The notes below the pieces were generated by a model, which had not been told where the DNA came from, made no database searches, and saw only the letters and a list, made by a program, of their open reading frames with translations. The position numbers and the translations under genes were made by a program. A stretch of DNA of 64,000 nt from Riptortus pedestris (Eukaryota; Arthropoda; Insecta; Hemiptera; Alydidae): positions 119,972,501-120,036,500 of the forward strand of contig CM032233.1 in NCBI GenBank assembly GCA_019009955.1, in the 5' to 3' direction. Within the stretch, counting starts at the first letter, position 1. Every line of letters begins with the position of its first letter. Below, one piece after another: positions 1-11,116 of the stretch.

Positions 1-744
1 ATTTAGAGTAACTTTTGTTATATACACTTTTGTCGTATACCGAAGTTTAAATGCGTTATACGCGAAAAATTATAGCGGGAGTCAACAATATTATTTGCCA
101 AAAAAGACTCAACCGAACTAAATAAAACTCGGTATGTGCATTAGCACTAACGCCATCATTGTAATAAGCCATACCAACATTTCTAGGGACGGGCAGGAGT
201 GGGGGTTATAAGGGAGGCCTGAAATTAAAAATAGTGATATTTCGTTTCCTATTGGTTTTTCCGCAAATATAAACATAACAAATTGTTTATTTTGTTATTT
301 GAAGTAACTTTTGTTATATACGCTTTTGTCGTATACCTAAGTATAAATGAGTTTTACGTTAAAACTTTAGCGGGAGCCAACAATTTTATTGGGCACTAAC
401 GAACTTAACAAAACTCGGTATGTCAATTAGCATTAATTCTTCCATGATTATAAGTTATATTAAGATTTTTAGGTTCGAACGAGAGGGGGGTTATAAGGAA
501 GGCCTGAAATAAAAATTCACCTTATTTACATGTATAAGAGACGGGAAATATAAAAATATCGAAGACAGTGAAGTTTTATCGAACAAATATTCTATTATTA
601 GCAAATCCAAGGCAACGACGGGTATCAATCCTAAACACTGGGACGGGTAAATGTCAAAATATTGTGCAATGTAAAGCCTGCTAAAAAGTACCATCACCAT
701 TCAGCCTCAAATGAATTCCCGGGCGAAGCCGGGTATCTGAGCTA

Positions 745-745
<1 letters not shown>
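1..745 (+). mobile_element. Helitron (non-autonomous), 3' part; left end outside window
   Basis: The 3' terminus is diagnostic: hairpin CCCGGGCGAAGCCGGG at 718-733, eight bases, then CTAG at 742-745 followed by T, as in canonical Helitrons (hairpin, CTRR, insertion between A and T). Internally a repeat of roughly 290 bp carries a GGGGGTTATAAGG-type motif near 200 and again near 485. It is the same family as the copies at 45130-46188 and 53402-54757. It abuts a long (TA)n tract that belongs to an HLN1 copy. No Rep/helicase coding is seen. Confidence 0.75.
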
Positions 746-805
<60 letters not shown>

Positions 806-810
<5 letters not shown>

Positions 811-930
811 TTTTTTTATTGAGCCATCCTCATTTCCTTATCTCCCAAGATCGATGGATATTTAAAACGTTTTTTCAAAGTATCCCATCATGAGTACAAC
901 CTCAATTGCTGATTACTCTTCGGAAAATCT
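806..930 (-). mobile_element. HLN1 5'-end fragment
   Basis: Reverse-oriented 5' module (the CATCGATC-type motif, then the CTCATGATGGG and TTGAGG equivalents). The (TA)n at 746-808 is its microsatellite core, interrupted by the Helitron. The terminal palindrome is degenerate (GATTACTCTTCGG). Confidence 0.6.
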
Positions 931-960
931 GGTAAATAGGAATACAACAGAACTTATTAA

Positions 961-1940
961 CCCTAGTATTACCGACCTCTCCCAGGTCGCATGGATTACC
1001 AAGGGGGGGGGGCTCCTCGAGCCCACAACCTTAAAAACCTTTTATTTTGGTTCTATAATTTTTTTAAATTTTTTATTTCTATTGGATTATGTTTAATGAA
1101 CGTTTCTTTTGACACCTGTGAAAAAAAAATTTCAAAAAAAAATTAAATACAAAAATAAAAATAAATTAAAAAAAAAGTTCGGATGGGGAAGAAAGGATGA
1201 CTTTAAATTAAATGTAATTTTATTTTACTGGAGGAACATATCTAAACCTTGTTAGAATAAAAAGTTATCTATATCTAAGTTATTATAACATTATAATAGA
1301 ATAATAATTTAAGAAAATATAATTATCAGATTCGTAATGCAATTATCGGTGCTTTTGCACAATAATTTTTTTTCCGAGTGTTTATCCAGGATGCAGCATG
1401 GACTAACTGTTCCCCTAGTTGGGAACAACCTAGAAAATCTTCTCTTTTCTAAAAAAGTACCTATCAGGAGCAATAATTATAACTATCTCAGTAATATATT
1501 TTTATATGAAAAAAAATTATTTGGGGAGAATATATATATTTCTTTTTGAGAAAAAAAAAACTTGAGAAGGTTTGTGTATGTTACAATTACATCAAAGTAA
1601 TTATTATTTGAGCAATATAATTAATAACACTTGAATTACTAGTTAAAAGTAGTATTTAATATCAGTGGGCTCGCGGAGCCCCCCCCCCTTGGTACTTAAC
1701 TGTAAAACTACCCCTTGCATTGCCAAGGGGGGGGGGGCTCCTCGAGCCCACACGTCAAAAAAAATTTTTTTCTCAACATAGAAATTTTTTTATTTAATTT
1801 TATTGTTATGCCCTCACTCTAGGATGTTTTTCTGAGGAATACATAAAATATCAAAAATATCCCATTAAAATTGGGTGATAGGGAACAAAAACAAAACGTT
1901 GTGGGCTCGAGGAGCCCCCCCCCCCGTGGTAGTTCTAGGG
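961..1940. mobile_element. piggyBac-like non-autonomous element with TTAA duplications
   Basis: TTAA lies at 957-960 and 1941-1944. Inside are inverted ends CCCTAGTATTACC (961) and, on the other strand, CCCTAGAACTACC (ending 1940). TTAA target duplication with CCC ends is the piggyBac signature. A second motif, CCAAGG plus a G run plus CTCCTCGAGCCCAC, occurs four times: at 999 and 1723 forward, and ending at 1692 and 1929 inverted. The interior is AT-rich with no transposase. The four motif copies could be subterminal binding repeats, or a smaller element duplicated inside a larger one: the unit at 999-1692 is itself flanked by TA. Confidence 0.6.
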
Positions 1941-1944
1941 TTAA

Positions 1945-2562
1945 GGAATAGAACAAAACTTATTCACAGATTATATGTAGAACGTGATGTACGAATACGG
2001 GATAGTTCCATATTATCAAGGGCTAAGCGAGACACGCATAGAGTTTGTTTCCTTGTTTGTTGTATCAGATAGGAGGATTTTGGGCGAAATTGTAGCCAAG
2101 CCTGGTTGAAGGTTGTAAGAGCCTCGTCGTTGTATTTGTGACAGGAGAAGGGGGTAATGTGCCTGCCGTAATGAGGGCAGATTGTAGGAGGGGAGCGGGG
2201 ATAAAGCGGCGAGGATGGTGTTTGGGGCCGGCCGCGGATTCCGATGCTCATTACAGATAAGGGATTAGGAAGGGCCGCCCTCTGACACTGTTTACTCTCG
2301 GCCCACTGTTGGTCTTTAGGATTACACAATGTATGGCAGCTAGTCCTGCCTACCTACAGCCCTCTCTACAAACAACTTCACCCAAGGATCCTCTCTTTTA
2401 TCTCAATGCCATTCAATAAGAGGCCCAATCTCTAAATCAAAACGGCCTAGGAATGATTATCGCAGTTCATTATTGAAATGGTTAGCTTTATTCCCACTCA
2501 TTTCGAAATGCTCTATGGTCCGCATTGATTCAGTCGTACTTAATAGCGCACAAGCTTATTGG
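1945..2562. other. no recognised gene; locally GC-rich
   Basis: The stretch 2080-2330 is GC-richer than its surroundings and has about 120 open codons on the minus strand (1964-2329), including a CPHYGRH stretch. I recognise no family. It could be the tail of an old retroelement, but I cannot support that. Confidence 0.3.
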
Positions 2563-2640
2563 CAATTTAATTATCTATAAAGTTATAATATACATTTATT
2601 CTGTGTCTTGAATATTAACCGAGATATTTGCATTTTGGCA
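2563..2640 (+). mobile_element. HLN1 middle-module fragment
   Basis: Matches the HLN1 block around TTGAATATTAACCGAGATAT. Its last 47 bp (2594-2640) recur exactly at 3907-3953, on the other side of the minisatellite. Confidence 0.65.
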
Positions 2641-3906
2641 AAAAATATAGAACAAATAAGCCAAATATAGGACAAAAATACCAAATATAGAACCAAAACT
2701 CAACTTATAGAACAAGACATCGGTTTATAGAACAAAAAAAACGGCTTATAGAACAAAAAGAAACAAAATATAGAACGAAAACACAAAATATAGAACAAAA
2801 CTCAACTTATTGAACAAAAAAGCAAAACATATAACAAAAACGCGAAATATAGAACAAAAAAGCAAAATATAGAACAAAAAAGTAAAATAAAGTACAAAAC
2901 CACAAAATATAGAACAAATACTCACCTTATAGAACCAAAACTCGACTTATAGAACAAAATGAAACAAATTATAGAACAAAAACACAAAATATAGAACAAA
3001 ACTGACCTTATAGAACAAAAACTCGACTTATAGAACAAAAAATCGACTTATAGAACAAAATGAAACAAATTATAGAACAAAAACACAAAATATAGAACAA
3101 AACTGACCTTATAGAACAAAAACTCGACTTATAGAACAAAATGAAACAAATTATAGAAGAAAAACACAAAATAAAGAACAAAACTGACCTTATAGAACAA
3201 AAACTCGACTTATAGAACAAAAAAAATCGACTTATAGAACAAAAAGAAACAAAATATAGAACAAAAACACAAAAAATAGAACAAAACTGAGCCTATTGAA
3301 TAAAAAAGCAAAATATAGAACAAAAAATAAACATATAGAACAAAAAAGCAAAATATAGAAAAAAAAAGCTAAATATAGAACAAAAAAGCAAAATATAGAA
3401 CAAAAATTATGCATATAGAACAAAAAAGCAAAATATAGAACAAAAATTATGCATATAGAACAAAAAAGCAAAATATAGAACAAAACTCAACTTATTGAAC
3501 AAAAAAGCAAAATAAAGAACAAACACACGAAATATAGAACAAAAAAGCAAAATATAGAACAAAAAAGTAAAATAAAGAACAAAACCACAAAATATAAAAC
3601 AAATACTCAACTTATAGAACAAAAACTCGACTTATAGAACAAAAACTCGACTTATAGAACAAAAAGAAACAAAATATAGAACAAAAAGAAACAAAATATA
3701 GAACAAAACTGCACTTACTGAACAAAAGAGCAAAATATAGAACCAAACTCAACTTGTTGAACAAAAAAGCAAAATATAGAACAAAAACACGAAATATAGA
3801 ACAAAAAATCAAAATATAGAACAAAAACACGAAATATAGAATAAAAAAGCAAAATATATAACAAAACACGAAATATAGAAGAAAAAATCAAAATATAGAA
3901 ATATAG
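2641..3906. repeat. minisatellite, ~20-bp unit (AAAATATAGAACAAAAA core)
   Basis: About 1.27 kb of tandem units, each 17-21 bp, sharing the core ATAGAACAAAA with variable spacers (GC, CTTAT, CTCG, GAAAC). Longer higher-order blocks recur, such as the block starting ACTGACCTTATAGAAC at about 3001, 3102 and 3183. Minus-strand open frames rich in Phe/Tyr/Cys here are translations of the repeat, not genes. The array is bracketed by a 47-bp exact direct repeat of HLN1 sequence. Confidence 0.9.
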
Positions 3907-4225
3907 ATTTATTCTGTGTCTTGAATATTAACCGAGATATTTGCATTTTGGCAGATTTCCCTTAAGGAAAATCAGTGTTGAGGTTGTACTCATGAAGCGA
4001 TTTTCAAAAATGTTCTTCATATGTTCATCGATCCTACCTAGGAGATGACGAAAATGAGGTCCGTTCAAAATTGTGCATATATATTTTTGTCTGTTGCCGC
4101 TCTAACGGTAGCAATTATTGTTTTATCGTTACCAAATTCGATATATAAACCTTTTATGTACAAAGAAAGATCAAGTTCGTTAACAGGTTAAATCGGACCA
4201 GGGGAAGGGGCGGGGTAAATGTTAC
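3907..4225 (+). mobile_element. HLN1 scrap (3907-3950) joined to a 5' HLN1 copy
   Basis: The middle-module scrap runs directly into GCAGATTTCCC at 3951, so one copy begins inside or next to another. The second copy carries the 5' module, a very short AT core near 4078-4088, and the TTCGTTAACAGG and GGGGAAGGGG blocks, then is lost near 4225. Confidence 0.75.
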
Positions 4226-5269
4226 TTTTTTTGCAATCTATAAGTAATGGGTGTATTGAAAGAGGTACATTATTGGATGAATCACATTTTGGTTGTTCCT
4301 TCTAATCTATTAGGAATGCTTTATTAAATATGGAATAATAAAATAAAATTAACTTTATTCATTCATTTAAGAAACAAATTCCTGTGTCAGACATCTTATT
4401 ACGGTAGATGCAGTTCATATGACAAAAAACATATTTTTCAATTGCGTAGAGTACTTTATGAAATAATCTAAAAGAAAAGAAAAAAATAAAGAATTGGTTT
4501 TCTAAATTTCTAATATATATATATATATTTAATGCCCTTTTGTTAATGGTGTATTTTTCCTTAGATTCTAGATATGAGCTAATGAATGAATGACACGCAG
4601 TCTCACCATTAAAGTGATGATAAGTGCTCAAGCATTCGGGCTAATTATCTTAGTTTTTTTTTCTTGTAATATTCCTTATGTTTTTCAAAAGAGCTTTTAT
4701 ATAAACTGCTAACAACGTTTATGTTCTTATTGTTGGAGAATATATTGAATAACTCTTGGAGCACGAGCAGAACATTAGCCAGGGGCCAAGAAAGCTCACT
4801 CAAAGATCTCAAATTGTATTCTTTGCTTTTTTTGTTAAGAAATTAATTTAATCAAACTTGAGATTTAGGGCAGTCGTGACTAGGAATAAGGGTTTACTGA
4901 AAGTTGAAAAATAGCATAAATAAGACGAACTACGAAGAAGCTAATAATCATAATATGGGTTAATTAACGTTAGCTGTTCAAATTTTTTTTTTTGAATACT
5001 TAAATGGAAAGGAAACCAGTGATGCTGTTTTTTAGACAATAGAAGTTCTGGAGTCTCAAGAACAGAAAAGTAATATTGTTTTCGACACTTCTAGCTCCTA
5101 GAATGCCTCGGCAAGTAAGAAGAGTCGGAGTTTGTTTACTTCTTTTTTTTTCCTGGAAAAATAGACATCTGAAAAAATTTTGTTGGAATTGTTGCTATAA
5201 ACAGGAGGAGTAAAAGGACATTCATTACGCGGCCTAAACAAGAATTTATTCCAGGTAACTCTAAACGAA
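4226..5269. other. AT-rich stretch, nothing recognised
   Basis: Short open frames only (longest about 90 codons, minus, 4359-4631), with no recognisable domain or splice structure. Confidence 0.3.
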
Positions 5270-5396
5270 AGAAAATATATATAAAATTTTGAACTGACCT
5301 CATTTTGGTCATCTAGTAGGTAGGATCGATGGACATTTGAAGACATTTTTCGAAAATCGCATCATGAGTACGACCTCAATAGCTGAATTCCCTTAG
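5270..5396 (-). mobile_element. HLN1 5'-end fragment
   Basis: Covers the block from TTTTGAACTGACCTCATTTT to the degenerate terminal palindrome ATTCCCTTAGGGGAAAT. The microsatellite core and 3' half are absent. Confidence 0.7.
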
Positions 5397-6300
5397 GGGA
5401 AATCTACTAATAGAAATAGAGAATATGTGGTGAAAGGGGATTAAAATTGCTGTATACGAGCAAATTTGCTTAGCTTACTCATCCCCGGACTTTTTCTTTC
5501 AGTGAAGCAGCATATTGGAGTGAATGTGCTATATCTTCTCCGTTGCTTATAGAAAGGAATGACATGATAGAAGATGGAATGGCTTGTCTCCGAGCTACAA
5601 GCTCCCACAAAAAACCTGTCGCCTCCTTAAGGCGCTCATCAATCTAATTCTGCTCTCCTGCCAGAGAAGGGCATACCACCTATTCCATACTTGCTCTATA
5701 CTCTCTACATCTCTCTTCCCATATTCTCATCAACTTATAACGATTATTAAATAATATTAAAAGAAGAAACACTTTATTATTTAAAATAAAACTTCTAGAA
5801 TTTATTTGAATAACCAACTATAAATTAGTGTTGGCCCAAAACTGACGCGGAGTAGTTGCATAAAGCGGTCGTTCCGGGCAGTAGTTTACCATATGAACTC
5901 TGGAAGGTAGCTGTCCAAGGGGTGTAATAATAAACGATCACCAAGTGGTGTTCTATCATCATAACTAACTGTGGTGTAACTATCATTCTTTCTGAAAACA
6001 AAAGAAACAGAATGACTTAGATAACCTAGTCAAATATGAAGCACCATATAAAGGCGATAAGCAGTTTGGACCAGTAAATAATTTATCTCAAATAATGAGT
6101 GGCCTTCCGTTAACCATTTTGCCGGTTATAAATTCTAAAATTGTTATTTTAAAGTGATTTATTTCTTTATTGAGGAACGTTCGCTGCGAGGCGATATTTC
6201 TCATAGAAAACAATGAAAATAAACATAATAAAAATGAAAACAGTTACAGAAAAAATTAAACACTACTGTTAGAACAGGACAAACTATGAATGCAACAAAA
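5397..6300. other. unassigned sequence
   Basis: I see no gene, no repeat shared with the rest of the window and no long open frame. Confidence 0.3.
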
Positions 6301-6303
6301 AAG

Positions 6304-6304
<1 letters not shown>

Positions 6305-6370
<66 letters not shown>

Positions 6371-6381
6371 TATATATATAT
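6305..6381. repeat. (CA)n/(TA)n microsatellite
   Basis: ACACAC run followed by TATATA. Open frames through it on both strands are repeat translations. Confidence 0.9.
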
Positions 6382-6507
6382 TTCATTTGTCTTTTTGCGG
6401 CATATCTCCCAGCGGTGTCTACGTTGTGGTGGCCCACGATATTTCCCCGGTCTTCCAACCGGCTTCTTCTGGTGGTCATGCTTTGAGTGTGCTTGTGGTA
6501 GCTCTTA

Positions 6508-6510
<3 letters not shown>

Positions 6511-6576
<66 letters not shown>
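6511..6576. repeat. (TA)n microsatellite
   Basis: Pure TA run next to the 3' end of the LINE at 6600. The 130 bp between the two microsatellites (6382-6510) is GC-richer and unassigned. Confidence 0.9.
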
Positions 6577-6579
<3 letters not shown>

Positions 6580-6599
6580 AGAAATGTAGCTGGAGTTAA

Positions 6600-7640
6600 A
6601 AAACTTTATTTTAAGAAGAATTATCTATTTTAAAATATAATACTTCTAAATTTGTAAGTATATGTTAAATGTTGGAATATAATGGGAATGTGTGGGCTAC
6701 CTTCAGTAAGTAAGTCGTGTAAATCATGACGGATCTTTAGATGGTCACGTCTTTTGCAGTCTGTTAGTATGTTTTTCATTATAAGCGGAGCATTACACAC
6801 ATTACATTTAGGCATGCTTTTCTTTTCAAATAGATAATCATGGGTTAGGAGAGAATGGCCTATACGTAGTCTCGTAAGGAGTACGTCGTCTCTCCGTGTA
6901 AATGCTTCATATTTATCACTCCATGCCTTAACTGTAGTTTTAATTTGTCTTAGTTTGTTGTCTGTTAATAACCAGTCCTTATGCCATTCTTGGAGTATGT
7001 TAGTTTTAATGTCGTTTTGTAGGTTGTCTGAAGTTATTTTCTTAATGTCAGTATTGGTGTTTTTTGCCGTTAGTTTTGCGAGCATGTCAACTTTAGTGTT
7101 TCGCCCAATTCTGGTGCCCTGGTAGCCACACCAATGTTATGTAATTATGATGATTATTAATGTGTTCAGAAATGTTTGTTATAATGGAATGAGTAGAATA
7201 TATGGTTTTTAAAAAGTGCAAAGAACTTAACGAGTTCGAAAATAAACTTTCTTGGCTATTTTGACCATTTTGTTGGTTTTCTAGAGATAGGATTATAGCG
7301 TGTAGTTCAGATGAGTAAATACTTGATGTGCAACTTAATTTTTGAGCATAAGTGTGGTCGTCAATGAGTGCAGCAGCTGCTGTTCCAAAGTCAGTCTTAG
7401 ATCCGTCATTTATAAAATTTATAAACTGATTTTAATTTATTTTAATAATCGCCTTTAAATGGTTGGCATCCCGATAATCAATGAGTACCATGCCTTCTCT
7501 CCACCTTGCTTCCTTCACTATGCTTAAAGGACTTTTTTTACTCACCCTAATGGCCAGGGAATGAATCCACTTTGAATGATGAAGTTGGTAAATTATGTAT
7601 TTTAAGTCTACATTCATTTCAATGAATATGAGTATGAACT
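6600..7640 (-). pseudogene. non-LTR retrotransposon, C-terminal part: RNase H and zinc knuckle, broken
   Basis: Read on the minus strand from about 7617 to the stop at 6630. A linker segment is followed by an RNase H domain with the first Asp (NDGSK) and Glu (SSELHAI), and the closing KVDMLAKL. The usual second Asp is replaced (LFSNSLSS), and a frameshift near 7125 separates LPGH from RIGRN. After RNase H come a tryptophan-bearing helix, RLRIGHSLLTHDYL, and the knuckle CNVC...DCKRRDH. Its end ELLTEGSPHI-like segment (here DLLTEGSPHI) is close to the LINEs at 28206, 31254 and 40826. The order (RT, RNase H, knuckle) fits the I/Jockey group, but the exact clade is not resolvable here. The reverse transcriptase core is missing. 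Confidence 0.75.
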
Positions 7641-7660
7641 TTTTTTTTTTTCAATTTATA

Positions 7661-8846
7661 ACACTGATAAACAAACCCTAGATATCTGACATGATATTTA
7701 CTTTTTCTAATGCGGTTTTTCATGCTGATTACAAATCTGAAAACGGTTTTTCTTCAGGTTTTTTTAATGAACGCCGAATCTTCCGAATAACGCCGTCCGG
7801 GCTTTCTTCAAATCGCTCTAACCCCTGTTTTAATTGTGGTAGGAAGGTGGGAGCGGTGTCATTTTACACTGTTAAGCATGTCCTTTCATATGAAATGTAA
7901 CAAACATTAGGTTATAATAAAAACCTTTTTTCCAAAAGTCAGGTAGTAAGAACGTCCTTCGTGTTGGCTGTGCATGAAAAAGTGATTATGCCTTCACTTC
8001 ATATAATGATGGGACTCATGAAGAACTTCGCGAAGGCACTAGGCAACAACTCGGATGCTTTTCGGTACCTATCCAACAAGTTTCCAGAGTTGAGCTATGC
8101 CAAAGTGAAAGAAGTTGTGTTCATAGGTTCCCCATCATTGCAGACAGCTACTTCGAAGACTTACTCAGCAATACTGAAAAAGATGCATGGTTGGCATTTA
8201 AGTCTGTTGTAGCCCAATTCCTTGGAAATTATATATCTCCTGACTATGTAAATATTGTGCAGAAGTTATTAGTGCGTACAGCTTGATATGTTTCAACATG
8301 TCCTTCAAGATTCATCTCCTCGACTCACATCTCGACTTTTTTCCCGAGAACCTAGGATCTGTCAGTGATGAACATGGCGAACGTTTCCATCAGGATATCT
8401 CGATGATGTAGACAGGCTATCAGGATCGATGGAGCGGAGCAATGTTGGCTGACTACTGCTGGATGCTTCAGCCCCACATCCCAAATGCTCAGCACAAACG
8501 CAAGTCTACAGCCAAGAAATTCAAACCAAACTAACTTTAAATTAAGGAACATTATGTTATAACTATTTATTTTACATGTGTAATATACCTTAAACTAGAT
8601 GATGCTATATAGTTCATGTTAATTAGTACTCTATTCGGTAATACGTCCCCTACTGTAACTTGTCTGCGAGTTGTTTGCCTTGATACAATGTTAAACATAT
8701 ATAAATGGTTAATGTCCGATATCTCAAAAACGGTGGGTGATAGAGACAAACGGTTTGCATATTTTTAATCAGCATGTCTGAATTGTCTTAAAACAAGTGT
8801 TGGATACCAAGATATCCGCCGAAAGTTTTTTTTTGTTTATCAGTGT
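7661..8846 (+). mobile_element. TIR DNA transposon carrying a GERFHQDI-family pseudogene
   Basis: Inverted ends ACACTGATAAACAAA lie at 7661-7675 and, inverted, at 8832-8846. A second inverted block of 26 bp (7721-7746 against 8751-8776, core CATGCTGATTA) extends the imperfect TIRs to about 85-95 bp. The only coding remnant between them is the pseudogene at 7961-8534. Flanking target duplication is not clear (AATTTATA against AAGAAATA). The superfamily cannot be assigned from the ends. Confidence 0.6.
7961..8534 (+). pseudogene. C-terminal remnant of the arthropod 'PPLHIKLGLMKNF...GERFHQDI' protein family
   Basis: Translated pieces in three successive frames: MPSLHIMMGLMKNFAKAL with FRYLSNKFPELSYAKVKE (7961-8150); then EKDAWLAFKSVVAQFLGNY; then MSFKIHLLDSHLDFFPENL, SVSDEHGERFHQDI, and AMLADYCWML ending at a stop at 8532-8534. 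At least two frameshifts and an in-frame stop right after the QDISMM segment make it dead. From memory this family is multicopy and unnamed in many arthropod genomes. Its position inside matched TIRs suggests it is transposon-encoded. The biochemical role is unknown. Only the C-terminal part is present. Confidence 0.65.
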
Positions 8847-9865
8847 AAGAAATATATTGAGCTATTAAGTTCCAGTATGTTATTTATATGAAAATAATAG
8901 TTGTTTAATTTTATTGTTCATTACCCATTTAATATTTTTTTAATTACAAAGAATTTCAATATACAAAATGAGATTATTTCTTCATTTCACTTCCCCCCAC
9001 CAAAAAAAAATAATAAATATAAAATTGTAACTATAATAGAATTATTGTATTAATTTTCTTATTTACATTGATTACCATGTTAAAACTATTTAAATATTAT
9101 TAGCAATAATATTCACGAGACAATTATCAAAATATTTACACGACGTTAAGCGTAAAAAGTTTCAACGATTTTACAGAAGGGAAAAACAAATTTTTATTTC
9201 ATTTTGTTATCCTAAAGAAAACGTGTAATTACTTTTCAGCTAATGTCTTTTTATTTATTCAGTTTGCTTATGTGTGTGTGTTTTATGATTATTCGAGTAA
9301 GAGCTTTTCACATCCAACCATTAGCAGAGGTGGTATTAGCGAACGCGTGTTCTGCCGTATAAACATATAAGCTCTTGGCAAAATAACCAAGAAGAGTTTA
9401 TAAACGAATTTTCACGGAGGAAACATTTTACATGTAAATCCCTGAAAACCAAAACATCAAACCCACAATCCTTTTCTGTCATCGCCAGTTGCAAAAATTA
9501 ATTTCTCGTTTTATATTCCTCCGTTGACCATAGCATTTTCAAATATAGTTTCGTATATGTACACTCGCTTGACCCAAGCAATTTGTTACGCACTTCCTAG
9601 CCAATGGATGTATCTGATTGTGTTTTTAATTAATTCTTCAGTATTCACAATGACAAATGTGTGGCTAATTATTAATTAAGCTTTTCGCAATTACAATAGT
9701 TGCTAAAACCTCATGTTTTCAATTGCTATAGTTATGGTTTTAAAGGTATGAATGACGCCTATGACGGAAAGATTAAGACTCAACAAGTACAAAATTAATT
9801 TAACCCACTTCCAAAAAGATAGAACATCTTTTTATCATCACTAGCCAGTATCGGCTCTACTCATA
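8847..9865. other. unassigned AT-rich sequence
   Basis: No gene or known repeat recognised, and no long open frame. Confidence 0.3.
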
Positions 9866-9932
9866 TCTTCCCCTGAGGGAAATCAGTTCTTAAGGTTATT
9901 CTTATGAATCAATTTTTCAGATCAATATCCAT

Positions 9933-9983
<51 letters not shown>

Positions 9984-9988
<5 letters not shown>

Positions 9989-10149
9989 GCGTTTGGTGCA
10001 GAGACGGTGTAACCCACAAGTTTCCTGTTTTAGCAGATATCAGAAATCAGCTATTGAGGTCGTACTCATGACGCGAGTTTCGAAAAAATTTTTCAAATGT
10101 CCATCGATCCTACCCAGGAGATGACGAAAATGAGGTCCGTTCAAAATTA

Positions 10150-10220
<71 letters not shown>

Positions 10221-10885
10221 CTGTTAACGCTCTAGCGGTCGCAATTTTCGTTTGTATGTTAAAAAACTCCATATTTAAACGTTTTATGCAAAAATAAAGA
10301 TCAAGTTCGTTAATGGCTGAAATCGGACCAGTGGGAGGGGGGGGGTTTAGAGTGGAGGATTTTCGAAAATTCGAAATATCTCCGTTACTATACGTCGGAT
10401 CGAACAATTATATAGAATGAATCTTATTGCAAATTAAATTTACTATAAATAATGTTGTATACATTTATTCTCTATCTTGAATATTAACCGAGATATATGC
10501 ATTTTTCTGTTTTCAGCTTCTGAGATGAGATCGGCAAACTTCGGGTTTAGTCGTGAGTTTCCGTCAAGAGCTAGTTAGGGCCGTTCCCGTAACTGTTTGA
10601 TTCTCTATTCTGAAATTTCTCTATTGTAAAACTTCACGTGGGAAATCTGCTTAGTTTACGCAGCCCCTGCGTGACGGACTTTTTAGAAAGAAGGAGTAAA
10701 AATTAAAGGAAACCGTATAAATTATCTATTACAAGTTACACCACTAATGTTTTATTCCTGAATGGCACCTGAAAGAAGTACAAAAATTATAGGCTATAAA
10801 AATAATATAATGAAGTAACAAAAACACAAAAATCTTAAGAAATGGGTATTTGTGGGTTACACTGTTTCGGCACCAAACCCCTCAC
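9984..10885. mobile_element. unclassified TIR element containing an HLN1 copy
   Basis: Inverted ends of about 35 bp: 9984-10020 (TGAGGCGTTTGGTGC, GTGTAACCCACAA) against 10850-10885 (TTGTGGGTTACAC, GCACCAAACCCCTCA). Most of its interior is the younger HLN1 at 10032-10684; the rest is AT-rich and non-coding. Superfamily unknown. It lies at the TA core of an older HLN1 copy. Confidence 0.45.
10032..10684 (+). mobile_element. HLN1, complete short form
   Basis: Starts AGCAGATATC (palindrome decayed) and has a clean (TA)n core at 10151-10216. It ends with GGGAAATCTGC, the intact ACGCAGCCCCTGCGT hairpin and GTGACGGACTTTTT. The short form replaces the long form's 3' half with a GC-richer block around 10510-10610. 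Confidence 0.85.
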
Positions 10886-11116
10886 ATATACGAGTATATT
10901 TAATAGTTTTGTGTAAAAATAAATTATCATGAACCACTTTCCTCCAAGATTAAATACCAAATATTTTTTAAAATGAACATATACTTAGTGAGATACATGG
11001 AAATACGTTGTGTAATGACGTCAGTAATAAAGGTTATATGTTCTGTTCAAATTTCTTAATAATGCTTACATTTCGGAATGTCCAATTCCTCGAATGTCTC
11101 TGAACATTTTATTTTA

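Larger units (their letters stand above)
9866..11010 (+). mobile_element. old HLN1 copy split by a TIR element
   Basis: A divergent 5' end (CCCCTGAGGGAAATCAG at about 9867) and (TA)n core lie left of 9984. The middle module (ATCATGAACCACTTT, AAATACCAAATATT, GAGATACATGG) resumes at about 10900-11010. Everything between is a later insertion. Confidence 0.5.

Noticed and set aside
1964..2329. 121-codon minus frame with CPHYGRH, possible LINE zinc knuckle
   Set aside because: Cys/His spacing does not fit the knuckles seen in the other LINEs here; left as unassigned.
3008..3869. Minus-strand frames rich in Phe, Tyr, Cys resembling membrane proteins
   Set aside because: Pure translation of the 20-bp minisatellite; overlapping frames give the same pattern.
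2641..3906. Considered as a centromeric or telomeric satellite
   Set aside because: Short, irregular, single-locus array bracketed by an HLN1 duplication; no telomere motif.
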